From the NCBI GenBank assembly GCA_966250375.1, contig CBINHE010000059.1, positions 1 through 25,548 on the forward strand: DNA of 25,548 nucleotides. Reading direction: 5' to 3'. Made by a program: the position numbers and the translations under genes. The notes beneath the pieces are model-generated. The model ran no database searches. It saw only the letters and a list, made by a program, of their open reading frames with translations, and was not told the DNA's origin. The first letter of the stretch is position 1. Each line of letters opens with the position of its first letter. The stretch comes from CAMLDH01 sp966250375. GTDB lineage: Bacteria > Pseudomonadota > Gammaproteobacteria > Burkholderiales > Burkholderiaceae_D. Of the stretch, positions 7,369 through 16,121 are shown piece after piece.

Positions 7369-9063
7369 ATGTATCGCTATGATCAATACGACCATCAAAT
7401 CGTCAAGGAGCGCGTTGCACAGTACCGTGATCAAGTGCGCCGTCGCTTGGTTGATGAATTGACTGAGGATGAATTCCGTGCGCTGCGCTTGCAGAACGGC
7501 CTGTACATGCAGCGTCATGCATACATGTTGCGCGTTGCAGTGCCTTATGGCTTGTTGTCGACCAAGCAAATGCGCATGTTTGCGCATATCGCACGTAAAT
7601 ACGACCGCGGTTATGGGCATTTCACCACGCGCCAAAACATCCAGTACAACTGGATCAATCTGGAAGAAACACCCGATATTCTGGCAGATTTGGCATCGGT
7701 CGAAATGCACGCGATCCAGACCTCCGGTAATTGCATCCGTAATATCACGTCGGATGAGTATTGCGGCGTTGCCGCCGATGAAATTATCGACCCGCGCCCG
7801 TATGCCGAAATTCTGCGCCAGTGGAGCACATTCCACCCAGAATTTGCTTATCTGCCGCGCAAGTTCAAGATCGCGATCAATGGCGCGCTGGAAGACCGCG
7901 CCGCGACTGGCATGCATGACATCGGCCTGACGGTTGTGAAAAACGAGCAAGGCGAAATCGGTTTCCGTGTGATGGTTGGTGGCGGTTTGGGCCGCACGCC
8001 GATTATCGGTAGCGTCGTGCGTGAGTTCCTGCCATGGCAGCACATGCTGACCTACATTGAAGCGGTGATGCGCGTGTACAACCAGTACGGCCGTCGTGAC
8101 AACATCTACAAGGCACGCATCAAGATTCTGTTGAAAGCACTCGGCGTCGAAGAGTTTGCACGTCAGGTCGAGGCCGAATGGACCGACATCAAGGATGGCC
8201 AGAGCACATTGACGTCCGAAGAAATGCATCGCGTAGCAGCCTATTTCACACCGCCGGCATACGAAAAGCTGCCCGCAACCGATGCAACCGTCGAGCAACA
8301 AAAGCAGGAAAACAAGGCATTCGCGAACTGGCTGCAGCGCAACGTGAAACCGCACAAGATGCCTGGTTATGCGATTGTCATGTTATCGCTCAAGAAAACC
8401 GGTGTGCCGCCGGGCGATGCGACTGCCGAGCAAATGGATTTTGTTGCCGACTTGGCCGACCAATACAGCTTCGGCGAGCTGCGCGTGACGCATGAACAAA
8501 ATCTGGTGCTGGCCGACGTCAAGCAATCCGACCTGATCGCGCTATGGAAAGAAGCAAAAGCACATGGCTTGGCGACGCCAAACATCGGATTGCTGACCGA
8601 CATTATCTGCTGCCCCGGCGGCGACTTCTGCTCGCTGGCGAATGCAAAATCGATCCCGATTGCAGAAGCAATTGCGGAACGTTTCGACAATCTGGATTTC
8701 CAGCATGACATCGGCGAAATCGAACTGAATATCTCCGGCTGCATCAACGCATGCGGTCATCACCACGTCGGCAATATCGGCATTCTCGGCGTCGACAAGG
8801 ATGGCGCAGAGTGGTATCAGGTATCGCTGGGCGGTGCGCAGGGCAACGATATTTCCATCGGCAAAATCATTGGACCGTCGTTCTCGGCACATCAGATGCC
8901 GGTCGTGATCGATCGCATCCTGCAAGTGTATGTGCGCGAGCGCACCGAGGACGAACGCTTTATCGATACCGTACGCCGTATCGGCATCCCGCCGTTCAAG
9001 GACCATGTTTATGCGACGCCGATCAAGGTCGGCCAACCGATTGGAGAAGATGCATATGTCTAA
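7369..9063 (+). CDS. cysI: Sulfite reductase hemoprotein (siroheme, [4Fe-4S])
   Basis: This enzyme reduces sulfite to sulfide with six electrons, using coupled siroheme and a [4Fe-4S] cluster. The 564-residue protein has the duplicated nitrite/sulfite reductase fold. Visible parts are TTRQNIQYNWI in the first half, SGNCIRNITSDEYCG, and the cluster motif C-x5-C (C415, C421 in CCPGGDFC) with C-x3-C (C458, C462 in SGCINACGHH). The same fold is found in assimilatory nitrite reductases (NirA), but the neighbours cysH, cysD, cysN and cobA point to sulfite. No flavoprotein partner cysJ is present, so the electron donor is not evident; ferredoxin or an unidentified protein are options. AGGA lies 6 bases before the ATG. 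The stop overlaps the DUF934 gene by 8 bases. Confidence 0.93.
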   Translation: MYRYDQYDHQIVKERVAQYRDQVRRRLVDELTEDEFRALRLQNGLYMQRHAYMLRVAVPYGLLSTKQMRMFAHIARKYDRGYGHFTTRQNIQYNWINLEETPDILADLASVEMHAIQTSGNCIRNITSDEYCGVAADEIIDPRPYAEILRQWSTFHPEFAYLPRKFKIAINGALEDRAATGMHDIGLTVVKNEQGEIGFRVMVGGGLGRTPIIGSVVREFLPWQHMLTYIEAVMRVYNQYGRRDNIYKARIKILLKALGVEEFARQVEAEWTDIKDGQSTLTSEEMHRVAAYFTPPAYEKLPATDATVEQQKQENKAFANWLQRNVKPHKMPGYAIVMLSLKKTGVPPGDATAEQMDFVADLADQYSFGELRVTHEQNLVLADVKQSDLIALWKEAKAHGLATPNIGLLTDIICCPGGDFCSLANAKSIPIAEAIAERFDNLDFQHDIGEIELNISGCINACGHHHVGNIGILGVDKDGAEWYQVSLGGAQGNDISIGKIIGPSFSAHQMPVVIDRILQVYVRERTEDERFIDTVRRIGIPPFKDHVYATPIKVGQPIGEDAYV

Positions 9064-9577
9064 CCTCATTAAGGACAAACAAGTAGTCGCCGACGATTGG
9101 AGCATTCTCAAACTGGCCGAAGGCGAAACAGTCGAAAGCGTCACGGTCCCCGCCGGCAAGGTCATCGTGCCGCTGGCTGTATGGCAAGCACAGCGCGCCG
9201 TACTGCAAGGCCGCAATGATGTCGGCGTGCTGTTCGCCAGCAGCGAACGCCCGGAAGCATTGAAAGACGATGTTGCACGGATGCCGGTGATCGCGATTGA
9301 TTTTCCAAAATTCGCCGATGGTCGCGGTTATTCGATTGCGTATAACCTGCGCGCACGACTCGGTTATACCGGGGAATTGCGCGCGATTGGCGACGTGTTG
9401 CGCGACCAGTTATTTTACATGCAGCGCGTCGGCTTCAACGCATTCGCTGTACGCGCCGACCGTGATATCCATGACGCGCTGAAAGGCTTGACCGATTTCT
9501 CTGAACCTTATCAGGCATCGTGGGACCAAAAATCGCCGTTATTCCGCCGTACGCAGCGTATCGGAACGGGCGTATGA
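9056..9577 (+). CDS. DUF934-family protein of the sulfite reductase operon
   Basis: The 173-residue soluble protein belongs to the DUF934 group (COG3749), which is regularly found directly after cysI in proteobacteria and has been annotated as a probable sulfite-reduction oxidoreductase. There is no cysteine and no recognisable nucleotide-binding loop, so a classical redox role is not obvious from the sequence; a regulatory or assembly role for CysI is equally possible. The mid-region FPKFADGRGYSIAYNLR and the LRDQLFYMQRVGFNAF stretch are typical of the family. The ATG at 9056 is preferred to the one at 9050 because GGAGA at 9043-9047 is 8 bases from the former and only 2 from the latter. It overlaps cysI by 8 bases and cysH by 4. 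Confidence 0.85.
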   Translation: MSNLIKDKQVVADDWSILKLAEGETVESVTVPAGKVIVPLAVWQAQRAVLQGRNDVGVLFASSERPEALKDDVARMPVIAIDFPKFADGRGYSIAYNLRARLGYTGELRAIGDVLRDQLFYMQRVGFNAFAVRADRDIHDALKGLTDFSEPYQASWDQKSPLFRRTQRIGTGV

Positions 9578-10287
9578 GTGACTTCGACACCCTGGTTGCG
9601 AATACCACGGCGACGCTAAGCCATATCGCAGCTGAATTTACACCGGCAGTCTTTGCATCCAGCCTGGCAGCGGAGGACATGGTGCTGACCGACATGATCC
9701 TGCGCGCCAAGCTGCAAATCCGCGTGTTCACGCTCGAAACCGGCCGTTTGCACAAGGAAACGCTGGACGTTCTGGACCGCATCAAGGAAACCTACAATTA
9801 CGAAGTAGCGCTGTATCGCCCGGACCCCGCAGCAGTTGACGCCTATGTGCAGCAAAATGGTTTGAACGCATTTTATGACAGCGTCGAGATGCGCAAGGAA
9901 TGCTGCCGCATTCGCAAGGTTGAGCCGCTCAATCGCGCTCTGGCCGGCAACAAGGCCTGGATCACCGGTCAGCGCCGCACACAATCGACCACCCGCGCCG
10001 CACTGGATGTGCAAGAGCAGGACGAAGCGCATGGCATGGTCAAATTCAATCCACTAGCCGACTGGTCGGAAGATGACGTCTGGCACTATATCCGGAGCAA
10101 CAAGGTTCCATATAATCTCTTGCACGACAAAGGCTATCCGTCGATCGGCTGCGAGCCTTGCACCCGTTCTATCCAACCGGGTGAGGATGTGCGTGCCGGA
10201 CGCTGGTGGTGGGAAAATCCTGAATCCAAGGAATGCGGCCTGCACGTAGTTGATGGCAAACTCGTCAGAATTAAATCTGTAGCATAA
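9574..10287 (+). CDS. cysH: APS reductase (assimilatory, iron-sulfur type)
   Basis: This enzyme reduces adenylylsulfate to sulfite and AMP with thioredoxin. The 237-residue protein has the PP-loop ATPase-like fold and the four-cysteine [4Fe-4S] signature: adjacent C110-C111 (KECCRIRK) and C193-x2-C196 (GCEPC). The catalytic cysteine C221 lies in the C-terminal motif KECGLH. PAPS reductases of enteric bacteria lack the four cluster cysteines, so this is read as an APS reductase. The ATG at 9574 overlaps the previous stop as ATGA. An upstream in-frame ATG at 9520 would lie deep inside the DUF934 gene and is rejected. Confidence 0.93.
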   Translation: MSDFDTLVANTTATLSHIAAEFTPAVFASSLAAEDMVLTDMILRAKLQIRVFTLETGRLHKETLDVLDRIKETYNYEVALYRPDPAAVDAYVQQNGLNAFYDSVEMRKECCRIRKVEPLNRALAGNKAWITGQRRTQSTTRAALDVQEQDEAHGMVKFNPLADWSEDDVWHYIRSNKVPYNLLHDKGYPSIGCEPCTRSIQPGEDVRAGRWWWENPESKECGLHVVDGKLVRIKSVA

Positions 10288-10306
10288 CAACATTGGCTTG
10301 AAAATC

Positions 10307-11242
10307 ATGAATACAGCAGTCGATAAATTATTTCTGGACGCTGCCAGCAATCGTCATCTGGATTGGTTGGAATCGGAAGCAATCCACATCATGCGCGAAG
10401 TCGCGGCCGAGTGTAGCAATCCGGCATTGCTCTTTTCCGGTGGCAAGGATTCCGTCGTATTGCTGCGCATTGCAGAAAAAGCTTTCCGTCCCGGCAAATT
10501 TCCATTTCCGCTGGTGCATGTCGATACCGGCCACAACTTCCCGGAAGTCATCACCTTCCGCGACAAACGTGTCGCCGAGTTAGGTGAAAAGCTGATCGTC
10601 GGCGCGGTCGAAGATTCGATCAAGCGCGGCACGGTACGCTTGCGCAATCCGAAAACCGATTCGCGCAATGCAGCGCAAGCGGTGACATTGCTGGAAACGA
10701 TTGCAGAACACAAATTCGACGCTTGTATTGGTGGTGCTCGTCGCGATGAAGAAAAGGCGCGTGCGAAAGAACGCATCTTCTCGTTCCGCGATGAATTCGG
10801 TCAATGGAATCCAAAGGCGCAACGTCCTGAGCTGTGGGACCTGTATAACACCCGCGTCCATCCGGGCGAGAATATGCGCGTATTCCCGATTTCGAACTGG
10901 ACCGAGCTCGACGTGTGGCAATACATTGCGCGCGAGCAGTTGGAACTGCCGCCGATCTATTTTGCGCACGAGCGCCAAGTCATTCCGCGCAACGGCTTGC
11001 TGGTGCCATTGACGGATCTGACACCACCGCTGGACGGTGAAACGGTGGAGACGCAGATAGTACGATTCCGCACTGTCGGCGATATCTCCTGCACTTGCCC
11101 GGTAGCGTCGGATGCAGCGACTGTCGACGCGATTATCGCCGAGACGGCAGTGACCCAAATTACGGAACGCGGCGCAACCCGCATGGATGATCAAACATCG
11201 GAAGCTTCGATGGAAAAACGCAAGAAAGAAGGATATTTCTAA
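10307..11242 (+). CDS. cysD: Sulfate adenylyltransferase subunit 2 (ATP sulfurylase)
   Basis: CysD catalyses adenylation of sulfate to APS, driven by GTP hydrolysis in its partner CysN. The 311-residue protein shows the PP-loop SGGKDS (44-49), VHVDTGHNFPEVI and the GARRDEEKARAKER segment, all typical of CysD. The ATG at 10307 is chosen; a TTG nine bases upstream is a weak alternative. The stop overlaps the cysN start by one base (TAATG), in line with the fixed CysD:CysN complex. Confidence 0.95.
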   Translation: MNTAVDKLFLDAASNRHLDWLESEAIHIMREVAAECSNPALLFSGGKDSVVLLRIAEKAFRPGKFPFPLVHVDTGHNFPEVITFRDKRVAELGEKLIVGAVEDSIKRGTVRLRNPKTDSRNAAQAVTLLETIAEHKFDACIGGARRDEEKARAKERIFSFRDEFGQWNPKAQRPELWDLYNTRVHPGENMRVFPISNWTELDVWQYIAREQLELPPIYFAHERQVIPRNGLLVPLTDLTPPLDGETVETQIVRFRTVGDISCTCPVASDAATVDAIIAETAVTQITERGATRMDDQTSEASMEKRKKEGYF

Positions 11243-12579
11243 TGAACGCCGTCCTAGCAGAACAAGCCTTGAACCAAGCCGCAGCCAAACAAAAATCCGC
11301 AGAACGTGGCCTCCTGCGCTTCATCACCGCCGGTTCGGTGGATGACGGCAAGAGCACCTTGATCGGCCGTCTGCTGTTCGATAGCAAAGGTATCTTTGCC
11401 GACCAACTGGACGCAATTTCGCGCGCCAAGCACAAACGCACGGTGGGCGACACGATCGACCTGTCGCTGTTGACGGATGGCCTGGAAGCCGAACGCGAGC
11501 AAGGCATCACGATCGACGTCGCGTACCGCTATTTCGCGACACCCAAGCGCAAGTTCATCATCGCCGACACGCCGGGTCATGAGCAATACACTCGCAACAT
11601 GGTGACCGGAGCATCGACCGCCGATGCAGTGATCATTTTGATCGATGTGTCAAAAGTTAAATTGGGCGACGATGGCAGCGTGGAATTGCTGACGCAAACC
11701 AAGCGCCATTCGACCATCGCTCATCTGTTGCGTATCGAACACGTGATCGTTGCGGTCAACAAGATGGACTTGGTCAACTACGACCAGACCGTGTATGACC
11801 GCATCATCGGCGCTTACCTGGAATTCGCAGACCAACTGGGCCTGAAAGACATTCGCCCGATTCCATTGTCTGCGCTGGCCGGCGACAACGTGGTGACAGC
11901 CAGCGACAATCTGGCGTGGTACAAAGGACCGACATTGATCGAGTTGCTCGAATCGCTTTCTGTCTATGACGAATCGCATGACGAACCATTCCGCTTCCCG
12001 GTGCAACTGGTGGCGCGTCATAATGGTCATGAAGCCAATGACTTCCGCGGTTACATGGGTCGTATCGAGGCAGGCAAGGTGAGCAAGGGCGACAAGCTGG
12101 TGGCACAACCTAGCGGCCAGACCGCCACGGTGAAGGATATCCTCATGCTGGATGGTTCTCTGGAATCGGCCGTCGTCGGCCAATCAGTGACACTGTTGCT
12201 GGAAGAGCACCTCGACATTTCGCGCGGCGACATGCTAGCCTCCGCCGATCGTCCGGCAACGCTACTCAAGACCGTCAATGCCGAGATATGCTGGCTGTCG
12301 GAAGAACCGCTGGATTTCCGCCGTAAATACTGGCTGAAGCATACCACCAAGCAGGTGGCCTCACGCGTTACCGGGATTGATACGTTATTCGATATCAATA
12401 CGCAGGAAACGCGGCCCGCCGATGCATTGAAATTGAATGACATCGCCAGAGTATCAATCAACGTGCAGCAACCGCTTGCGGCAGACGCATATGATGCAAT
12501 CCGTTCGACCGGGGCGTTTATCCTGATCGATGAAATAACGCATCAGACCGTTGCTGCAGGAATGATTCGGCTCACCTGA
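11242..12579 (+). CDS. cysN: Sulfate adenylyltransferase subunit 1 (GTPase)
   Basis: CysN is the regulatory GTPase of ATP sulfurylase, an EF-Tu-like protein. Its 445 residues carry the P-loop GSVDDGKS (31-38), DTPGHEQY (109-116) and NKMD (173-176), followed by two beta-barrel domains. The length is that of a stand-alone CysN: there is no C-terminal APS kinase (CysC) domain as in the CysNC fusions. AAGGA lies about 9 bases before the ATG, inside cysD. With the iron-sulfur CysH this fits a pathway that stops at APS and needs no PAPS. Confidence 0.95.
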   Translation: MNAVLAEQALNQAAAKQKSAERGLLRFITAGSVDDGKSTLIGRLLFDSKGIFADQLDAISRAKHKRTVGDTIDLSLLTDGLEAEREQGITIDVAYRYFATPKRKFIIADTPGHEQYTRNMVTGASTADAVIILIDVSKVKLGDDGSVELLTQTKRHSTIAHLLRIEHVIVAVNKMDLVNYDQTVYDRIIGAYLEFADQLGLKDIRPIPLSALAGDNVVTASDNLAWYKGPTLIELLESLSVYDESHDEPFRFPVQLVARHNGHEANDFRGYMGRIEAGKVSKGDKLVAQPSGQTATVKDILMLDGSLESAVVGQSVTLLLEEHLDISRGDMLASADRPATLLKTVNAEICWLSEEPLDFRRKYWLKHTTKQVASRVTGIDTLFDINTQETRPADALKLNDIARVSINVQQPLAADAYDAIRSTGAFILIDEITHQTVAAGMIRLT

Positions 12580-12597
12580 TTGGCACCGAAAAATACT

Positions 12598-13383
12598 ATG
12601 TTGCAAAAAGATGCCGATCAGGAAACCAGTAGCTACGGCAAGGTTTACCTGATTGGCGCCGGACCGGGCGCCGCTGATTTGATCACACTACGCGGCGCAC
12701 GTATCCTGGCGCAAGCCGAGGTCGTGCTGCATGATGCATTAGTCACCGAGGATATGTTGCGACATTGTCCGCAGGCCGTCAAAATTTCTGTCGGCAAGCG
12801 TTCAGGGCAACGCTCTACCGCGCAGACGCTGATCAATCAGCAGCTGGTCGATTGCGCAAGAAAATACAAATTGGTAGTACGCCTCAAAGGCGGCGATCCG
12901 ATGCTGTTCGGCCGCGCCGATGAGGAACTGCGTGCGCTCGAAGCGCAACGCATCGAAGTTGAAATCGTGCCCGGCATCACCGCCGCCCTGGCTGCTGCTG
13001 CGTCGACCAAACAACCGTTAACCAAGCGCGGCATTGCGCGCAGCGTTGCGTTTTTCACGTCGAGTACCGCCCCCAATCACCCTGAAGAAACCACGCTGCC
13101 CTATTGCGATACGATTGTGCAATACATGGGCGGCAAGGAAGCCGTCACTACTGCGCAAAGATTATTGGCACAAGGCCGCTCGCCTGCGTCACCGGTGGTC
13201 GTGGTGGAGAATTGCAGCCGGGACAACGAGCGCATCATGCGATTGCAATTAGGTGAACTGGAACGAGGTCTGTCCGAATGTCATGGGCCGGTGCTGGTCA
13301 TGATCGGGGAAGCATTGGCATTGCGTGAAAGTCAACATCCGCAGTCCGTCGCTGTACTATCGTCCAGGGAAAATCAAAAGTAG
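12598..13383 (+). CDS. cobA: Uroporphyrinogen-III C-methyltransferase
   Basis: This SAM-dependent enzyme makes precorrin-2 from uroporphyrinogen III, the first step toward siroheme (and cobalamin). The 261-residue protein carries the family signatures VYLIGAGPGAADLIT near the N-terminus, VRLKGGDPMLFGR in the middle and VQYMGG in the second half. It lacks the N-terminal dehydrogenase/ferrochelatase half of CysG, so those steps must come from elsewhere; the CbiX-type gene converging on it is one candidate. The ATG at 12598 has no clear ribosome binding site. A TTG at 12580 directly after the cysN stop is the alternative start, and translation may depend on coupling to cysN. It is the last gene of the sulfur operon, with a 9-base gap to the converging gene. 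Confidence 0.92.
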   Translation: MLQKDADQETSSYGKVYLIGAGPGAADLITLRGARILAQAEVVLHDALVTEDMLRHCPQAVKISVGKRSGQRSTAQTLINQQLVDCARKYKLVVRLKGGDPMLFGRADEELRALEAQRIEVEIVPGITAALAAAASTKQPLTKRGIARSVAFFTSSTAPNHPEETTLPYCDTIVQYMGGKEAVTTAQRLLAQGRSPASPVVVVENCSRDNERIMRLQLGELERGLSECHGPVLVMIGEALALRESQHPQSVAVLSSRENQK

Positions 13384-13392
13384 CACTGCCGT

Positions 13393-13785
13393 TCAAATAG
13401 CCCCAGTCTGATTTTGCGGTAAAGCGCCAATACAATATTGTGCGATTGCATTCAATACATCCGGGTCTTCTCCTACCGCATTCGCGACCTTGAGCGACAC
13501 CGTTGGATGTTCTTTTTGCAGTGCCTCGACCATCGCCGGCAAATCCCGCAGCACATGCCCGCCCTGCCCGAAAAACACCGGCACGACAGTCACTTCCGCG
13601 CATCCCTTCTGTATTAACGCTCGCACCAGCGCCGGCAAATCCGGCGTCATGAATTCCAGGAACGCAAGCTCTACAGCAACGTCCGACAACTGCGCCTGCG
13701 TGATTTGCTGCAGCCGCTGAAACGGCGCGGCCCATCTCGGATCACGAGCGCCGTGGGCAAATAAAATGAGAGCGCGTTTTGTCAT
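13393..13785 (-). CDS. Short CbiX/SirB-type chelatase
   Basis: Single-domain CbiX proteins act as homodimers and insert cobalt or iron into sirohydrochlorin. The 130-residue protein has the two marks of the family: the N-terminal LILFAHGARDPRW, with metal-binding His10, and VVPVFFGQGGHVLRDLP around residues 77-94, with the second His. The length is about half that of the two-domain SirB/CbiK enzymes. It sits 14 bases after lptG in the same direction and converges on cobA. Its place beside a siroheme-dependent pathway suggests ferrochelation for siroheme (inference). No strong ribosome binding site precedes the ATG at 13785, so coupling to lptG is likely. Confidence 0.85.
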   Translation of the reverse strand: MTKRALILFAHGARDPRWAAPFQRLQQITQAQLSDVAVELAFLEFMTPDLPALVRALIQKGCAEVTVVPVFFGQGGHVLRDLPAMVEALQKEHPTVSLKVANAVGEDPDVLNAIAQYCIGALPQNQTGAI

Positions 13786-13799
13786 CGCTGTAAGAGAGT

Positions 13800-14948
13800 T
13801 CAGTGCTTTTCCACCCACAATAGCGCACCAATTGCCATCAACAAGAAAACCACGCTGGGCAATACCGCAGTCGCAAATGGTGGCCAAGTATTCAATAATC
13901 CCACGTGTGAAAAGAGGCTATTGAGAAGCTGGAAACTCACGCCAATCATGATACCCACAAAAATCTTCAAGCTCACGCCACCGGTGCGTACATGCAGATA
14001 CGCGAACGGCAATGCCAGCGCCATCATTACGAGAACCGCGAACGGATATATGAGCTTCTTCCAGAATGCGATTTCGTAGCGTTCGGTGCGCTGCTTGTTT
14101 TCCGCCAGATGCCTGGTATAAGCGGACAGATCAGTGGCTGACATGCGATCGGGATCGGCGAACAGCACGGAAAGAATTTCCGGCGTGATCTCGGATAACA
14201 AATCCCTTGACGGCGCGGTACGCGACGAAATGGACGTCGCCATGGCTGAAGACGGCTCGGCCCCGCCAAGGGACACATCCGGAAATAGTGTTTCCGTGAC
14301 GTCCAGCAGTCGCCATGTATGCGAACCCAGGTAGTTGGCGCGTGCCGCCGTAATCAATGCGATCAAACGGAAATTGCGATCAAACTCATAGAGTTTCACG
14401 TCCTGCAATTCTCCATCCGTATGCACATCCCTGACATTCAGAAAGCGCGACCCGATCACGTTACCGGTCAATCCATGATCCTTGACGACGTCTTTCGCCC
14501 ACAAGCCGGAACGAAATTCCTGCGAGATCGACGCACCATTCGCCTGCAGTTTTATTTTTTCCGCCATCTCGCTCATCATCGGTGAAACGAATTCACCAAA
14601 AAGAAAGGTGATGATTACGAATATCAATCCGATCTTGGCGAGCATCCAGCCGGCCATCAGCGTCGACATGCTGGATACCCGCATGATCGTAAATTCCGAT
14701 CTGGATGCGAATTGCGCCAGTGCCCAGATCGTGCCGATCAATGCGGCGATCGGCATCAGTTCATAGGTATGGCCCGGCAATCCCAGCAGCACATACAGGA
14801 ATGCATGTTGCAACTGGTAGCCACCGCGTCCGACCGCTTTGAGTTCACCCATCAAATCGAAGAACGCGAACAGCGCCAAGAAGGCGGCCAGCACAAACAC
14901 AACGGATCGTATTATTTCAGTCGCAAAATAGCGTTGCAGGACTCTCAT
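13800..14948 (-). CDS. lptG: LPS export permease LptG
   Basis: LptG forms, with LptF and the ATPase LptB, the inner-membrane transporter that extracts LPS and passes it to LptC/A. The 382-residue protein starts at MRVLQRYFATEIIRS, the family-typical opening with an amphipathic coupling helix. It has three transmembrane segments, a large periplasmic jelly-roll region (about 130-270), then three more segments. The ATG at 14948 overlaps the lptF stop as ATGA. A longer in-frame opening upstream reads through the lptF C-terminus and is rejected. Confidence 0.93.
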   Translation of the reverse strand: MRVLQRYFATEIIRSVVFVLAAFLALFAFFDLMGELKAVGRGGYQLQHAFLYVLLGLPGHTYELMPIAALIGTIWALAQFASRSEFTIMRVSSMSTLMAGWMLAKIGLIFVIITFLFGEFVSPMMSEMAEKIKLQANGASISQEFRSGLWAKDVVKDHGLTGNVIGSRFLNVRDVHTDGELQDVKLYEFDRNFRLIALITAARANYLGSHTWRLLDVTETLFPDVSLGGAEPSSAMATSISSRTAPSRDLLSEITPEILSVLFADPDRMSATDLSAYTRHLAENKQRTERYEIAFWKKLIYPFAVLVMMALALPFAYLHVRTGGVSLKIFVGIMIGVSFQLLNSLFSHVGLLNTWPPFATAVLPSVVFLLMAIGALLWVEKH

Positions 14949-16081
14949 GCCGAGACCGCCTGTCGCTTGAACGAACAAGCCCGCTTGATGAACGTAAACA
15001 CGACCAAAGGATGGTAACGGCTGTTCATGTTCAATCGCCACGCGAACAGCAGGACTATCATGATCCCCGCCAGCGCATGAATCGGCCACCACGCCATATG
15101 AAACGACAAGCGGTTCTGCACGACCTGTGCCTGCAACACGCTGACCATATTGCTATAGATAATTGATAGCAACAACGCGACTAACAGATTGGCCGATCGC
15201 CCGGCGCGCGGATTGACGAAGCTCAGCGGAATCGCAAGCAACATCAATAACAACGCCATCAAAGGCAACGCGCAACGCCACAGCAATTCGCCTTGGTTGA
15301 AATTGTTTTGGTCGGCCAGCAAAGCAATGGTCGATAACGACGCAGCGGATTTGTCCGATATCAGGGCCTGCGACTGCCGAGCCACGAGTACGCTGTAACG
15401 CTCGAATTCCATGATTTCAAAATCCGACTGGTTCGGCACGCCGTCATATCGGCGTCCTTTATGCATCACCAGGAATTTGTCGCCGCGGCTGTCCAACTCG
15501 ACCGTTCCTTCTTTCGCGACTACAACACTGGTGCGATTACCCTTCAAGGTATTGACGAAGATGTTTTTCACCTTGCTCGCGTCGCCTGCTATGCCCTCGG
15601 CAAAGAAGACACGGGCGGACGACGAAGATTCTTGAAATTTTCCGGGCGAGATTTTCGAAATATCTTCACGCTTTTCGAAGCGCTGCCTGAATTCCATGCT
15701 CGTTCGATTGGCCCACGGCGTGGCCACAAAACTCAGAAAGCCCGTCAGTACGATGATCGGCAGACCGAACGTCAATACCGGCTTGATCCAGCGTGTCAGG
15801 CTTAATCCAGATGCAAACCAGACCACCATTTCGGAATCCTGATAGCTGCGCGTAACCACCAGCAACACAGAAATAAAACCGGTCAGAATGAGAAGAATCG
15901 GCAGCAACTTGAGCGCTTCGAAGCCGATCAACTCCACCACATCGCGTGAGTCGACCCTGCCGCCGGCGGCTTGGCCGAGGATGCGGATCAACATCACGGT
16001 GATGGTAATTGTGAAAAGCGTAGTGAAGACGGCACCAGCGGTACTGACCAGTTCGCGTCGGAGTGCGCGCTGAAAAATCAT
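14945..16081 (-). CDS. lptF: LPS export permease LptF
   Basis: LptF is the partner of LptG in the LptB2FG transporter. The 378-residue protein opens with MIFQRALRRELVSTAGAVF, matching the family start, and has three N-terminal membrane segments, a periplasmic beta domain (about 130-265), then three more segments including LLMLLAIPLSFVNPRAGRS. The start at 16081 is preferred to upstream in-frame ATGs because those lie inside the divergent pepA gene. No clear ribosome binding site precedes it, and the promoter must lie in a 40-base gap or inside pepA. It is the first gene of lptF-lptG-cbiX. Confidence 0.93.
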   Translation of the reverse strand: MIFQRALRRELVSTAGAVFTTLFTITITVMLIRILGQAAGGRVDSRDVVELIGFEALKLLPILLILTGFISVLLVVTRSYQDSEMVVWFASGLSLTRWIKPVLTFGLPIIVLTGFLSFVATPWANRTSMEFRQRFEKREDISKISPGKFQESSSSARVFFAEGIAGDASKVKNIFVNTLKGNRTSVVVAKEGTVELDSRGDKFLVMHKGRRYDGVPNQSDFEIMEFERYSVLVARQSQALISDKSAASLSTIALLADQNNFNQGELLWRCALPLMALLLMLLAIPLSFVNPRAGRSANLLVALLLSIIYSNMVSVLQAQVVQNRLSFHMAWWPIHALAGIMIVLLFAWRLNMNSRYHPLVVFTFIKRACSFKRQAVSA

Positions 16082-16121
16082 TTGAAGACTATAATTGCGA
16101 TTCGATAAGGAGGGGTCAGCA
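16082..16121. promoter_or_regulatory. Forty-base divergent lptF/pepA promoter region
   Basis: A perfect TATAAT lies at 16090-16095 on the plus strand, followed by AAGGAGGGG (16107-16115) and the pepA ATG at 16122. The matching -35 position (about 16067-16072) lies inside the lptF start and is not a good match. The complementary strand over the same bases reads ATTATAGT and might serve lptF. The gap is too short for two ordinary promoters without overlap. Confidence 0.5.

Noticed and set aside
7357..8355. A 332-codon open frame on the minus strand inside cysI
   Set aside because: It is fully antisense to the well-supported cysI frame, has a low-complexity Cys/Leu-rich start and no recognisable domain; long antisense frames are common opposite GC-biased genes.
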